Source: an uncultured Jannaschia sp.
Lineage (GTDB): Bacteria; Pseudomonadota; Alphaproteobacteria; Rhodobacterales; Rhodobacteraceae
Assembly: GCF_947494055.1 (NCBI RefSeq)
Contig: NZ_CANLTR010000006.1
Span: 124,001 to 188,000 of the forward strand
Reading direction: 5' to 3'
Length of the DNA: 64,000 nucleotides
Every line of letters starts with the position of its first letter. Positions within the stretch are counted from its first letter, which is position 1. The notes beneath the pieces are model-generated. The model made no database searches and was not told where the DNA came from. It saw only the letters and a program-made list of their open reading frames with translations. A program made the translations under genes and the position numbers. Below are positions 42,650-50,910 of the stretch, piece after piece.

Positions 42650-43697
42650 GCGCCCGGGCCATCCCGTCGAGAAGTGCCCGCCCGAGCCGCGCGGACGGCG
42701 CGAGCGATCCGCCCGCGAGCACCAGCCGCCCGCAGAGCCGCGCCCCCTCTTCCGTCGCGAGCACGCGCGCCAGCTCGGCCCGGTGCCAGTCCCGCGTCGC
42801 CGCCTCCGCCGCCGCCACGCCCGGCAGGTCGCGGAGCCACGCCGCCTCGGCGCGCATCACCGGGAGCTGCGGCGCGATCATCTTGCAGGTCGTCTGGTTG
42901 AAGTTCCGCTCCACCCAGTATTCGAGCCCCGGCACCTTGCCCGTATGGTTGGGCATCCCCCGCCCGCGCTTGAGCAGGAACTCGTGGATCGAGCGGACCG
43001 CATAATGGTTCAGCTGCACGCGTCGCCCCTTTGGTGGCGTCCCGCCGCGCCAGAGCAGGATGCGCTTCGGATCGGCCGCCAGCGCGTCGTCGCGACGTCC
43101 GGTGTCGTCAAAGAAGGCGGGCGGCGCGGATTGCCGGGGTCGGTGAATCCCGAAGCCGGTGAAAGGCCCGTCCCTGCGGAACAGCGTCTTGAAGAAGCTC
43201 GCCAGCGCCGGATAGGCGAGGCCGACCGGGGCGGCGCGGTCGAAGCGCTCGGGCACGGACCCTGCCCCGGCCTCGAGTCGTCCCGCGGAGCCGAAGAGCC
43301 GCCAGGGCAGCGCGATCGCCTCCGCGCCCGGCATCTCGGCGATCAGGTCGGGCAGGCCTGCAGGGCCGTCCAGCGCCACGAACTCGTCGACGTCGAGATG
43401 CAGGAGCCAGTCCGCGCCGGCGCAGATCCCGTTGTCCCAGGCCGCCGCCATCGCGCGCCATTGCGGCGCGGGCCCGCCATCGCCGAGCACGTCGCCCTGC
43501 GGCACCTGCACCACGCCCGCGGGAGCGAGCGCGTCGAGAAGCGCCCCGGTCCCGTCGCAGCAATCGTTGGTGAAGGCAAGCACCCGGGCGACGCCGAGCG
43601 CGCGCAGATGGGCGAGCCAATCCACGATGTAGGGCCCCTCGTCGCGCAGGCAGGTGACGACGGTGATGGAAACGGGCGGATCGGAGGATGCGGGCAT
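42642..43697 (-). CDS. GT2 family glycosyltransferase
   Basis: A 351-aa cytoplasmic glycosyltransferase of the GT2/DUF2334-neighbour type found in Rhodobacteraceae. The nucleotide-sugar fold starts ITVVTCLRDEGPYIVDWLAHL (about 10-30), continues AFTNDCCDGTGALLDAL, and has the metal DxD in LHLDVDEFVAL (about 100). The conserved RVQLNHYAVRSIHEFLLKRGRG block is shared with the downstream 736-aa protein (KHYAVRDAESFLVKRDRGR). It heads the two-gene operon. A repeat-rich promoter region precedes it (43731-43783). Confidence 0.88.
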   Translation of the reverse strand: MPASSDPPVSITVVTCLRDEGPYIVDWLAHLRALGVARVLAFTNDCCDGTGALLDALAPAGVVQVPQGDVLGDGGPAPQWRAMAAAWDNGICAGADWLLHLDVDEFVALDGPAGLPDLIAEMPGAEAIALPWRLFGSAGRLEAGAGSVPERFDRAAPVGLAYPALASFFKTLFRRDGPFTGFGIHRPRQSAPPAFFDDTGRRDDALAADPKRILLWRGGTPPKGRRVQLNHYAVRSIHEFLLKRGRGMPNHTGKVPGLEYWVERNFNQTTCKMIAPQLPVMRAEAAWLRDLPGVAAAEAATRDWHRAELARVLATEEGARLCGRLVLAGGSLAPSARLGRALLDGMARARG

Positions 43698-43730
43698 CGG
43701 CCACCGGCGGCGTTTGATCGGATGCGCCCG

Positions 43731-43783
43731 TTAATGAAACGTCAACCTTGCGGGAAGGTTAACGACCAAGCCTGAAGGTTGAC
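43731..43783 (-). promoter_or_regulatory. CtrA-like box and GTYAACCTT repeats before the glycosyltransferase operon
   Basis: TTAA (43731-43734), seven bases, TCAA (43742-43745) is one base from the CtrA consensus TTAA-N7-TTAA. Overlapping it are three 9-base units: GTCAACCTT (43741-43749), AAGGTTAAC (43755-43763, inverted) and AAGGTTGAC (43775-43783, inverted). The first two form a near-perfect palindrome with a 5-base loop. The site is 34-86 bases upstream of the start at 43697. Confidence 0.4.
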
Positions 43784-43801
43784 GAAAGGTGAAGAGCGGG
43801 A

Positions 43802-44212
43802 TCAGACCGGCGGCGCCGTCTCGAACCGGATATCCTCGTCGAGCGGCGCCACGAAAAGACGGCGCACTCCGTCCACGTCGGTCACGTAGACCTCCGCCCG
43901 CGGGCCGGTGCCGCCCATCGGCGCCTCGATGGTGAACCGCTCGGGCCGGGGCGCTGGCTTGTAGCTGACGGTGAAGGGGAGCGCATAGCCGCAATCGGTG
44001 GTCACGCCCGACCAGTTGCCGGTCACGCCCTCGGGCCGTTCCGCCGAGCAGCGGGTGCCGTCCGACAGGCGCAGCGTCACGCGCATCGCGTCCGCCGTCG
44101 CCCGCGTCACGCGAACCTCTCCCTCGGGCACGTCGAACATGTCCTCGCCGCGCGGGAAGCCGAGCGTCTGGCAGGCGCAGAGCGCGAGGGGCAGAAGGAA
44201 CAGGGCGCGCAT
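43802..44212 (-). CDS. putative lipoprotein
   Basis: A 136-aa exported protein of unknown function. The N-terminus MRALFLLPLALCACQTLG is a lipoprotein signal; L-C-A-C fits lipidation at Cys14. The mature part is beta-rich (VRVTRATADAMRVTLRLSDG, ERFTIEAPMGGTGPRAEVYV) with two further Cys that could form a disulfide. GGAGG precedes ATG 44212. It follows the SLC13 gene by 22 bases on the same strand and probably belongs to the ymdB-like/SLC13 operon. Confidence 0.78.
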   Translation of the reverse strand: MRALFLLPLALCACQTLGFPRGEDMFDVPEGEVRVTRATADAMRVTLRLSDGTRCSAERPEGVTGNWSGVTTDCGYALPFTVSYKPAPRPERFTIEAPMGGTGPRAEVYVTDVDGVRRLFVAPLDEDIRFETAPPV

Positions 44213-44234
44213 CGAAGCCTCCGCGGGGATCAGG

Positions 44235-46013
44235 TCAGAGCGGCCAGATCAGCGGGATCAGGGCCGACGAGAGGAGCGCGACGACGACGTTCATGCCGAT
44301 TCCCACCCGTGCGAAATCGGTAAACCGATAACCGCCCGGACCATAGACCAACATGTTCGTCTGGTAGCCGATGGGTGTCGAAAAGGCACAGCTCGCCCCC
44401 ACCATAACCGCGACGACGAGCCCGCGCGGATCAACGCCCAGCGTCTGGCCCAGCGCGATGGCGATCGGCGTGACGACGACGGCGACCGCGTTGTTCGAGA
44501 CGAGCTCGGTCAGCGTCGAGGTCAGCGCGAAGACGGCGAGAACGAGGAGCGGACCGGGCAGACCGGCAAGCCAGGGCGCGATGGCCCCGACGATCATCTC
44601 CACCGCGCCCGACGCCTCGAGCGCGGCGCCAACGGCGAGCATCGCGAAGATCATAGCCAGGAGCCGGCCGTCGACGAAGCCGAAGGCCTCGTCGGCATCG
44701 ACGGACCGGGTCAGCAGGACGATCACCGCACCCATGACCGCCAGCGCGAAGATCGGTGCGAGGCCCAGCGCCGAGAGTACGACGATCCCCGCGACGACGG
44801 CCACGGGAATCCAGCCCCGCTCGCGCCGGAACGCCTTTTCGCGCGGCTGGCTCACCTCGACGAGGTTCAGGTCCTGGCTCAGCCGATGGATGTCCTCCGC
44901 CGCGCCCTCGAGGAGCAGCGTGTCGCCCACCCGCACCGTCACGTCGTCGAGCTGCCCCGAGATGTTGCGGTCCCGCCGGTGCAGCGCCAGCGGATAGACG
45001 CCGTAACGCCGCCGGAGGCGAAGATCGCCCAGCCGCCGCCCGACCATCCGCGCGTCGGGCGTGATCAGCACCTCGACCGTCGTCGTCTCCACCGCGCCGA
45101 CCTGGTCGAGGCGCTTCAGGTCCGGGTTGCGCTGCAGCGTGAGCAGTTCCGCGATCTCGGTGCGCAGGATCACCCGGTCGCCGACCCGGAGGACGACGCC
45201 CGTCAGGTTGCGGCGCAGCGAGGCGTCGCCGCGCACCACGTCGATCAGCCGCACGCCCTCGCGCTTGAAGAGCTGCACGTCGGTCGCCTCTCGTCCGATC
45301 AGGTTCGAGTCGGGCGGGATCACGGCTTCGGCGAAGAACTTTGCGGCGCGGCGGCGGCCCAGCATCGCGGCCATCGAGCTGCGCTCCGGCAGGAGATGAC
45401 GGCCGACGAGGTAGAGATAGGCCATGCCCGCCAGCGCGACGGGGATGGCGAGGATCGAGACCTCGAAGATGGTGAACGGGGCAAGCCCCCGCGTCCGCGC
45501 CACGCCGTCGACGAGCAGGTTCGTCGAGGTCCCGATCAGCGTGATCGTGCCACCGAGGATCGAGGCATAGGAGAGCGGGATGAGGAGCTTCGAGGGCGCG
45601 ATCTCCATCGCGCGGGCGAGCTGCACGAAGACCGGGATCATCACCACGACGACCGGGGTGTTGGCGACGAAGGCCGAGGCGATCAGCACGACGCCGAGGA
45701 GCATGCCGATGGCGAGACGCGGACGTTGGCCCACCTGCCCCTCGGCGAAACGGGTGAACCAGTCGAGCGCGCCGGTCCGCACGAGCGCGCCCATCAGGAG
45801 GAACATCGCCGCGATCGTCCAGGGCGCGGGGTTCGCCAGCACCGCCACGCCGGCCTCGTAGGGCAGAATGCCGAGGACGAGCAGGACGATTGCCCCCGCC
45901 ATCGCCACGACCTCGGTCGGGTAGGTCTCCCGCACGAAGAGGGCGAGCATGGCGAGAAGAACGGCGATCGTCACCCAGGCCTGCATCGCCTGGGGAACCT
46001 CGATCCAGTTCAC
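44235..46013 (-). CDS. SLC13/DASS family permease with two RCK_C domains
   Basis: A 592-aa inner-membrane anion symporter. Membrane half 1 (about 1-195) contains VANTPVVVVMIPVFVQLAR and ILGGTITLIGTSTNLLVDG. Two RCK_C regulatory domains follow (about 210-375: VIPPDSNLIGREATDVQLFK and VLITPDARMVGRRLGDLRLR). Half 2 ends with SNNAVAVVVTPIAIAL and SCAFSTPIGYQTNMLVYGPGGYRF. The start is GTG 46013, overlapping the upstream stop (GTGA). It is a paralogue of the truncated gene at 1-800. The substrate (sulfate, dicarboxylate or other) cannot be told. Confidence 0.92.
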   Translation of the reverse strand: MNWIEVPQAMQAWVTIAVLLAMLALFVRETYPTEVVAMAGAIVLLVLGILPYEAGVAVLANPAPWTIAAMFLLMGALVRTGALDWFTRFAEGQVGQRPRLAIGMLLGVVLIASAFVANTPVVVVMIPVFVQLARAMEIAPSKLLIPLSYASILGGTITLIGTSTNLLVDGVARTRGLAPFTIFEVSILAIPVALAGMAYLYLVGRHLLPERSSMAAMLGRRRAAKFFAEAVIPPDSNLIGREATDVQLFKREGVRLIDVVRGDASLRRNLTGVVLRVGDRVILRTEIAELLTLQRNPDLKRLDQVGAVETTTVEVLITPDARMVGRRLGDLRLRRRYGVYPLALHRRDRNISGQLDDVTVRVGDTLLLEGAAEDIHRLSQDLNLVEVSQPREKAFRRERGWIPVAVVAGIVVLSALGLAPIFALAVMGAVIVLLTRSVDADEAFGFVDGRLLAMIFAMLAVGAALEASGAVEMIVGAIAPWLAGLPGPLLVLAVFALTSTLTELVSNNAVAVVVTPIAIALGQTLGVDPRGLVVAVMVGASCAFSTPIGYQTNMLVYGPGGYRFTDFARVGIGMNVVVALLSSALIPLIWPL

Positions 46014-46825
46014 AAGACGGGCCCCGATTGCGAAAGCCGCCCGCCCTGGCGCACCTGCACGACCTCGCGGGCGAGGCCCGTCGCGTCGTCGGTTTCCACG
46101 AAAAGGCCGCAAAGCGTCGCCTCGCCGCCCGCCGGCTCGAAACGCTCCCGCGACATGCCGGTCACGAAGCGGCGCATCGGCTCGGTCTTTTCCATCCCGA
46201 TCACCGAATCGTAGTCACCGCACATGCCGGCATCGGCCTGAAACGCTGTGCCGCGCGGCAGGATGCTCACGTCGGCCGTGGGCACATGTGTATGAGTGCC
46301 GACCACGACGCTGGCACGGCCGTCGCACCAATGGCCCATCGCCATCTTCTCGGACGTGGCCTCGCAGTGGACGTCCACCAAAGTCGCCTGCACCGCGCGG
46401 CCGAGCGGATGCGCCTTCAGGACCGGCTCGATGGCGGAGAACGGGTCGTCGTAGGTCCGCGACATGAAGACCTGGCCCAGTACCTGCGCCACCAGCAGCT
46501 TGCGCCCGGCCACGTCGAAGACACGCCAGCCGCGGCCCGGCGCGGATTTGGCGTAGTTGATCGGGCGCAGGATGCGGGGCTCCTGCTCGACGGCCTGCAT
46601 CATGTCCTTCTGGTCGAAGGCGTGGTCGCCCAGCGTGACGACGTCTGCCCCGGCCGCGAACAGGCCCTGCGACTGCGCGGCGTTGAGACCCCGCCCTGAG
46701 GAGGCGTTCTCGCCGTTGACCACGACCGCGTCGAGGCGCCAGTCCGCGCGCAGGCCGGGTAGTCGATCGGTGATGGCGCGCCGGCCCGCGCGGCCCATGA
46801 CGTCGCCGAGGAAGAGAATTCGCAT
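46010..46825 (-). CDS. YmdB-type (TIGR00282) metallophosphoesterase
   Basis: A 271-aa cytoplasmic phosphodiesterase of the YmdB family; characterised relatives hydrolyse 2',3'-cyclic nucleotides. Metal motifs are [15 protein letters not shown] (residues 3-17), [49 protein letters not shown] and [22 protein letters not shown]. The length and motif set are normal. ATG 46825 is the first codon of the family alignment. It is coupled to the SLC13 gene downstream and divergent from argC. Confidence 0.93.
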   Translation of the reverse strand: MRILFLGDVMGRAGRRAITDRLPGLRADWRLDAVVVNGENASSGRGLNAAQSQGLFAAGADVVTLGDHAFDQKDMMQAVEQEPRILRPINYAKSAPGRGWRVFDVAGRKLLVAQVLGQVFMSRTYDDPFSAIEPVLKAHPLGRAVQATLVDVHCEATSEKMAMGHWCDGRASVVVGTHTHVPTADVSILPRGTAFQADAGMCGDYDSVIGMEKTEPMRRFVTGMSRERFEPAGGEATLCGLFVETDDATGLAREVVQVRQGGRLSQSGPVL

Positions 46826-46870
46826 GCGCCGGGGTTACGCGGCAGGACGGGCCCGTGCAACGGCGATGCC

Positions 46871-46904
46871 GCGTCCGTCGCGGGACGGACGCCGTGTGGC
46901 GTCC
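46871..46904 (+). promoter_or_regulatory. two mutually exclusive hairpins in the ymdB-like/argC intergenic region
   Basis: Hairpin 1 is GCGTCCGTC-GCGG-GACGGACGC (46871-46892), a perfect 9-bp stem. Hairpin 2 is GGACGCC-GTGT-GGCGTCC (46887-46904), a perfect 7-bp stem. They share bases 46887-46892, so only one can form. They lie 68 bases upstream of argC on the plus strand and could form an attenuator-like switch if transcription starts before them. Confidence 0.35.
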
Positions 46905-46972
46905 CGATGGCTCCGGCGGTTGCGGCACAGGGCGGCCCCGCGTATCCCTGTTCTCGGCACGGGGAGACGCAC

Positions 46973-47890
46973 ATGACCACCGCAGTTTTCATCGACGGCG
47001 AAGCCGGCACGACCGGCCTCCGCATCCGCGACCGGCTTCAGGGCCGCGAGGACATCCGCCTGATCTCGCTCGGCGAGGCGAACCGCAAGGACGAGATCGC
47101 CCGCCGCGACGCCTACGCGGAGGCCGATCTGGCGATCCTCTGCCTGCCCGACGACGCGGCGCGGCAGGCGGTGATGATCTCCGGCGGCACCCGCCTCATC
47201 GACGCCTCCACCGCGCATCGGGTGAACAGCGAATGGGTCTACGGCATGCCCGAACTGCCGGGCCAGCGCGACCGTATCCGTTCGGCGCAATGGGTGGCCA
47301 ATGTCGGCTGCTTCGCGACAGGGGCCATCGCCATGCTGCGGCCGCTGACCGATGCCGGGATCGTGGGGCACGACCACGGCGCCGTCCTGACCGGGATCTC
47401 GGGCTATACGGGCGGCGGCAAGTCGCTGATCGCCGAATACGAAACCGGCGATGCGCCGGATTATTACCTCTACGCGCTGAAACAGGGGCACAAGCACCTG
47501 CCCGAGATCATGGAATACAGCCGACTGACGCGGCGCCCGCTGTTCCAGCCCGCCGTCGGGCGGTTCGCGCAGGGCATGGCGGTGCAGCTCCACCTGCATG
47601 CCGACCTGCTGCCCGGCGGGGTGGCGGGCCACGCCCGGATCGAGGCGGCGCTGCGCGAGGCCTATCGCGACGAGCCCTTCGTCGGCGTGGAGAGCGCGGG
47701 CGAGCGGATCGACCCGCAGGCCATGAACGGGACGAACCGGATGGTGCTCTACGTCAACGGCGACGGCACGGGCCGCGTCACCGTGGTCGCGGTCCTCGAC
47801 AATCTGGGCAAGGGCGCGTCGGGCACGGCGGTGCAGAACCTCAACCTGATGATCGGCGCCGAGGAGGATTCGGGCCTGCGCGCCGACTGA
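46973..47890 (+). CDS. argC: N-acetyl-gamma-glutamyl-phosphate reductase
   Basis: A 305-aa enzyme of arginine synthesis that reduces N-acetylglutamyl phosphate to the semialdehyde with NADPH. The short length marks the type-2 ArgC. The N-terminal dinucleotide motif is [14 protein letters not shown]. The catalytic Cys is about residue 113 in [13 protein letters not shown]. The substrate region [17 protein letters not shown] and the C-terminal [16 protein letters not shown] are conserved. ATG 46973 follows GGGGAG. It is not in an arg operon; a lone fliG follows 68 bases later. Confidence 0.95.
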   Translation: MTTAVFIDGEAGTTGLRIRDRLQGREDIRLISLGEANRKDEIARRDAYAEADLAILCLPDDAARQAVMISGGTRLIDASTAHRVNSEWVYGMPELPGQRDRIRSAQWVANVGCFATGAIAMLRPLTDAGIVGHDHGAVLTGISGYTGGGKSLIAEYETGDAPDYYLYALKQGHKHLPEIMEYSRLTRRPLFQPAVGRFAQGMAVQLHLHADLLPGGVAGHARIEAALREAYRDEPFVGVESAGERIDPQAMNGTNRMVLYVNGDGTGRVTVVAVLDNLGKGASGTAVQNLNLMIGAEEDSGLRAD

Positions 47891-47958
47891 GCGAAACCGC
47901 ATCTTAACCGACAGGACGGCATGACGGGGCGAACGTCTCTCCGAACGGGATCCGCGCC

Positions 47959-48990
47959 TTGTCCGACTTCGCCTTCCCCTCGCTCGACGCCCGGCCGCAA
48001 CTGACCAAGCGTCAAAAGGCCGCCGTCCTCGTTCACCTGCTGATCTCGGGCGGGGTGGATTCCGGTCTGCGGGAACTGCCGCCCGAGCAGCAGCGCGCCA
48101 TCGTCCGCGAAATGGCGCGCCTGCGCTTCGTCGATCGCGAGACGCTGGCCGAAGTGGTCCAGGAATTCGCCGCCGAGCTCGACAGCATCGGGCTGCATTT
48201 CCCGCGCGACCTCGCCAACGTGGTCGAGACGATTGGCGGGCACCTGTCGTTCGAGGTCGTGGAATCGCTGACCGCGGAACTCGGGCCCGACGCGCCGGCG
48301 GGCGAAGGACCCTGGGCGGTCATCGCCGAGCTCGACGTGCCCGCGCTCCTCGCCTTCGCGGAGGGCGAGTCCGACGAGGTCTGCGCGATCGTCATGTCGA
48401 AGCTGCCCTCCGGGCGCGCCGCCGAGTTGATGGCGGAGCTTCCCTCCGAGCGCGCCGAGGCCATCGCCGCCGCCTTCGCCCGGACCGAGGACGTGGCGCC
48501 CGGCGCCGTGGGCCGGATCGGCATGGCGCTCGGCCGGCAGAGCGCGAGCCGGACCGCACCGGCCTTCGAGACGGATTCGGTGATCCGTGTGGCCGGCATC
48601 CTCAACGTCGCGACGGCACGGGTGCGCAACGCAGTCCTCGAGAGCCTCGACGCGAGCGACGCGGCCTTCGCGGCCCGGGTCCGCAAGGCGGTCTTCAGCT
48701 TCGAGAACATCCCGGAGCGGATCGAGCCCCGCAGCATGCCGAAGATCCTCAAGGAAGTCGACGCGCTGGTCGTCGTCAAGGCGCTCTCGGGTCTGCCCGA
48801 CGAGATGCGCGAGGTCGAAACCTTCATCCTCGGCACGATCTCCAGCCGCCTCGCCGACCAGTTCCGCGACCAGATCGCCGAAGCCGGTACCATCCCCGCC
48901 GACGAGTCCGAAGCCGCCCGGTCCGACCTGGTGGCGACGATCCGCAGGCTGGAAGAGGCCGGCGAGATCACGTTCGTGACGATGGACTGA
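47959..48990 (+). CDS. fliG: FliG-like flagellar motor switch protein
   Basis: A 343-aa protein with the three FliG parts. The N-terminal domain has LTKRQKAAVLVHLLISGG (about 15-32) and ETLAEVVQEFAAEL. The middle domain has MSKLPSGRAAELMAELPSERAEAIAAAF but lacks the usual EHPQ motif. The C-terminal torque domain has VFSFENIPERIEPRSMPKILKEVDALVVVKALSG and ends LEEAGEITFV. The start is TTG 47959. No other flagellar gene is in the window, so its neighbours fliF/fliM/fliN must lie elsewhere. A TTAACC half-site (47904) upstream would fit CtrA control, weakly. Confidence 0.86.
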   Translation: MSDFAFPSLDARPQLTKRQKAAVLVHLLISGGVDSGLRELPPEQQRAIVREMARLRFVDRETLAEVVQEFAAELDSIGLHFPRDLANVVETIGGHLSFEVVESLTAELGPDAPAGEGPWAVIAELDVPALLAFAEGESDEVCAIVMSKLPSGRAAELMAELPSERAEAIAAAFARTEDVAPGAVGRIGMALGRQSASRTAPAFETDSVIRVAGILNVATARVRNAVLESLDASDAAFAARVRKAVFSFENIPERIEPRSMPKILKEVDALVVVKALSGLPDEMREVETFILGTISSRLADQFRDQIAEAGTIPADESEAARSDLVATIRRLEEAGEITFVTMD

Positions 48991-48992
48991 TC

Positions 48993-49013
48993 GCGGGGAT
49001 CACTGGTCCCCGC
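48993..49013 (+). terminator. terminator-type hairpin after fliG
   Basis: GCGGGGA (48993-48999) and TCCCCGC (49007-49013) pair perfectly around a 7-base loop, three bases past the fliG stop. No T tract. Confidence 0.55.
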
Positions 49014-49039
49014 CCCGGCCGGACCCTAGATGACGGGTC

Positions 49040-50044
49040 ATGGTTCTCGAATTTCGCGACGAAGGCATCTACTGCCCGGCCGGCCGCTTCTACATCGACC
49101 CCTGGAAACGGGTCGACCGGGCGCTGGTGACGCATGGCCATGCCGATCACGCCTATGAGGGCCACCGGCACTATCTGGCCACGCACGAAGCCGCGCCCGT
49201 GATGCGGCACCGTCTGGGCGAGATCGACCTCGAAAGCGTGGCCTACGGCGAGATCCGCGAGATCGACGGCGTCCGGGTGAGCTTCCACCCCGCCGGCCAC
49301 GTCCCCGGCAGCGCGCAGATCCGGGTGGAGCATCGCGGCGAGGTCTGGGTCGTCTCGGGCGACTACAAGACCACGCCGGACGGGTTGAGCGAACCGTGGG
49401 AGCCGGTGCGCTGCGACGCCTTCATCACCGAATGCACCTTCGGCCTGCCGGTCTTCGACTGGCTGACCGACGCGGAGCTGTCGGCACAGATCGACGAATG
49501 GTGGCGCGCGAACCGGGCGGCGGGGCGTCACTCGGCGATCGGCGCCTACGCGCTCGGCAAGGCCCAGCGGGTGATGACGATGGTCGATGCCTCGATCGGC
49601 CCGATCCTGACCCACGGCGCCGTCGAGAACACCAACGCCGTCCTGCGCCGCCAGGGCGTGACGCTGCCCGACACGATCCGGGTGACGTCGGAGACCGACC
49701 TGAAGGCGCATCCGGGTGGGCTGATCGTGGCGCCGCCCTCCGCGCTGGCGGGGCCGTGGCTCAGGCGGTTCGGCCCTGTCTCCACCGCGATCGCGTCGGG
49801 CTGGATGGCGCTGCGCGGGGTGCGGCGCAGGCGCGCGGCCGACCGGGGCTTCGTCGTGAGCGACCACGCCGATTGGGCGGGGCTCAACATGGCGGTGCGC
49901 GAGACCGGGGCGGAGCGGATCTTCGCCACCCACGGCTACACGGCCGTGTTCCGGCAATGGCTGGAGGAACAGGGCTACGACGCGCAGATCGTGGCGACGG
50001 AATACGGCGACGAGCTGCTCGAGACCGAGGAGGCGGAAGCGTGA
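49040..50044 (+). CDS. ligase-associated DNA exonuclease (MBL/beta-CASP-like)
   Basis: A 334-aa metallo-beta-lactamase-fold protein of the 'ligase-associated exonuclease' family (Lexo), linked to ATP-dependent ligases in bacterial DNA-repair operons. Features are GIYCPAGRFYIDPWKRVDRALVTHGHADHA (metal HxHxDH about 37), FHPAGHVPGSAQI, VWVVSGDYKTTPDG, FITECTFGLPVFDW and FVVSDHADWAGL. ATG 49040 is the start. Its stop overlaps the GTG of an alpha/beta hydrolase gene, and the partner ligase follows that. Confidence 0.92.
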   Translation: MVLEFRDEGIYCPAGRFYIDPWKRVDRALVTHGHADHAYEGHRHYLATHEAAPVMRHRLGEIDLESVAYGEIREIDGVRVSFHPAGHVPGSAQIRVEHRGEVWVVSGDYKTTPDGLSEPWEPVRCDAFITECTFGLPVFDWLTDAELSAQIDEWWRANRAAGRHSAIGAYALGKAQRVMTMVDASIGPILTHGAVENTNAVLRRQGVTLPDTIRVTSETDLKAHPGGLIVAPPSALAGPWLRRFGPVSTAIASGWMALRGVRRRRAADRGFVVSDHADWAGLNMAVRETGAERIFATHGYTAVFRQWLEEQGYDAQIVATEYGDELLETEEAEA

Positions 50045-50910
50045 TCTCCGGCGCCCGCTTCGACCGGATGCGTCGGGTCACCGCGCCTTGGCTGGAGCGG
50101 CCGTTCCTTGCGCTGGCCCTGCCCTTCCCGCTCCAGCGCCGTCTTTTCGAGATCGGCAATCGCCTGCTGCGCGATCGCGTGGCGCTCCGGACCGAGTGGC
50201 GCGAGGCGGGCGGCATCCGCTGCCGCGTCGCGACGCCGGAGGGGGCGTCGGGCCGGGCCGTCTGGCTCCACGGCGGCGGCTTCGTGATGGGATCGCCGGA
50301 CAGCTATGCGGGCCTGACCGACCTCTTCGCGAAACGCGCGGGCCTCGAGGTCTGGGTGCCCGAGTACCGGCTCGCTCCCGAGCATCCCTTCCCCGCCGCG
50401 CCCGACGACTGCCTCGCCGCGCTCCGGGCCGTGCCGGGGCCCTATCACCTGCTGGGCGACAGCGCCGGGGCGACGCTCGCGCTCGCGGCGTTGCAGGACC
50501 TGCTTCCCGACAGGCCGCCGCAGAGCCTTACGCTGATTTCGCCGGGCACGAACCTGTTGGCCTCCCGCGCGCCGCACGACCATTCCGAGATGGTGTTCTC
50601 CAAGCCGATCCTGCGTCGGTTCCAGCGCGCCTATGTCGGTGCGGCCGACCCGAACGACCCGCGCGTCTCGCCGCTCTTCGGCCGCTACCGGGGCGCACCG
50701 CATACGCTGATCGAGTTGAGCCGCGGCGAGTTCCTCGAGGCGGACGGGCATCGTCTGGCGGGGCGGATGCGGGAGGACGGCGTGCCGGTCGCGGTCCATG
50801 TCGAGCCCGGCGTGCCGCACGATTACCACCTCTTCGCCGGTCGCTCCGCCGCGGCCGACCGCGCCCTCGACCGGATTGCCGCGCATCTGCGCGGGGAGCC
50901 CGGGGCATGA
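50041..50910 (+). CDS. alpha/beta hydrolase (HSL-type esterase) inside the ligase operon
   Basis: A 289-aa hydrolase of the hormone-sensitive-lipase group. The oxyanion motif is WLHGGGFVMGSP (about residue 77), the nucleophile elbow LLGDSAGATLALA (Ser about 141), and the acid and His lie in the C-terminal third, with VPHDYHLF holding the likely His. VPEYRLAPEHPFPAAPDDCLAAL is also family-typical. The start is GTG 50041 (GTGA with the exonuclease stop), and its stop overlaps the ligase ATG (ATGA). It is thus locked into the DNA-repair operon, though the substrate is probably a small ester. Confidence 0.9.
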   Translation: MISGARFDRMRRVTAPWLERPFLALALPFPLQRRLFEIGNRLLRDRVALRTEWREAGGIRCRVATPEGASGRAVWLHGGGFVMGSPDSYAGLTDLFAKRAGLEVWVPEYRLAPEHPFPAAPDDCLAALRAVPGPYHLLGDSAGATLALAALQDLLPDRPPQSLTLISPGTNLLASRAPHDHSEMVFSKPILRRFQRAYVGAADPNDPRVSPLFGRYRGAPHTLIELSRGEFLEADGHRLAGRMREDGVPVAVHVEPGVPHDYHLFAGRSAAADRALDRIAAHLRGEPGA

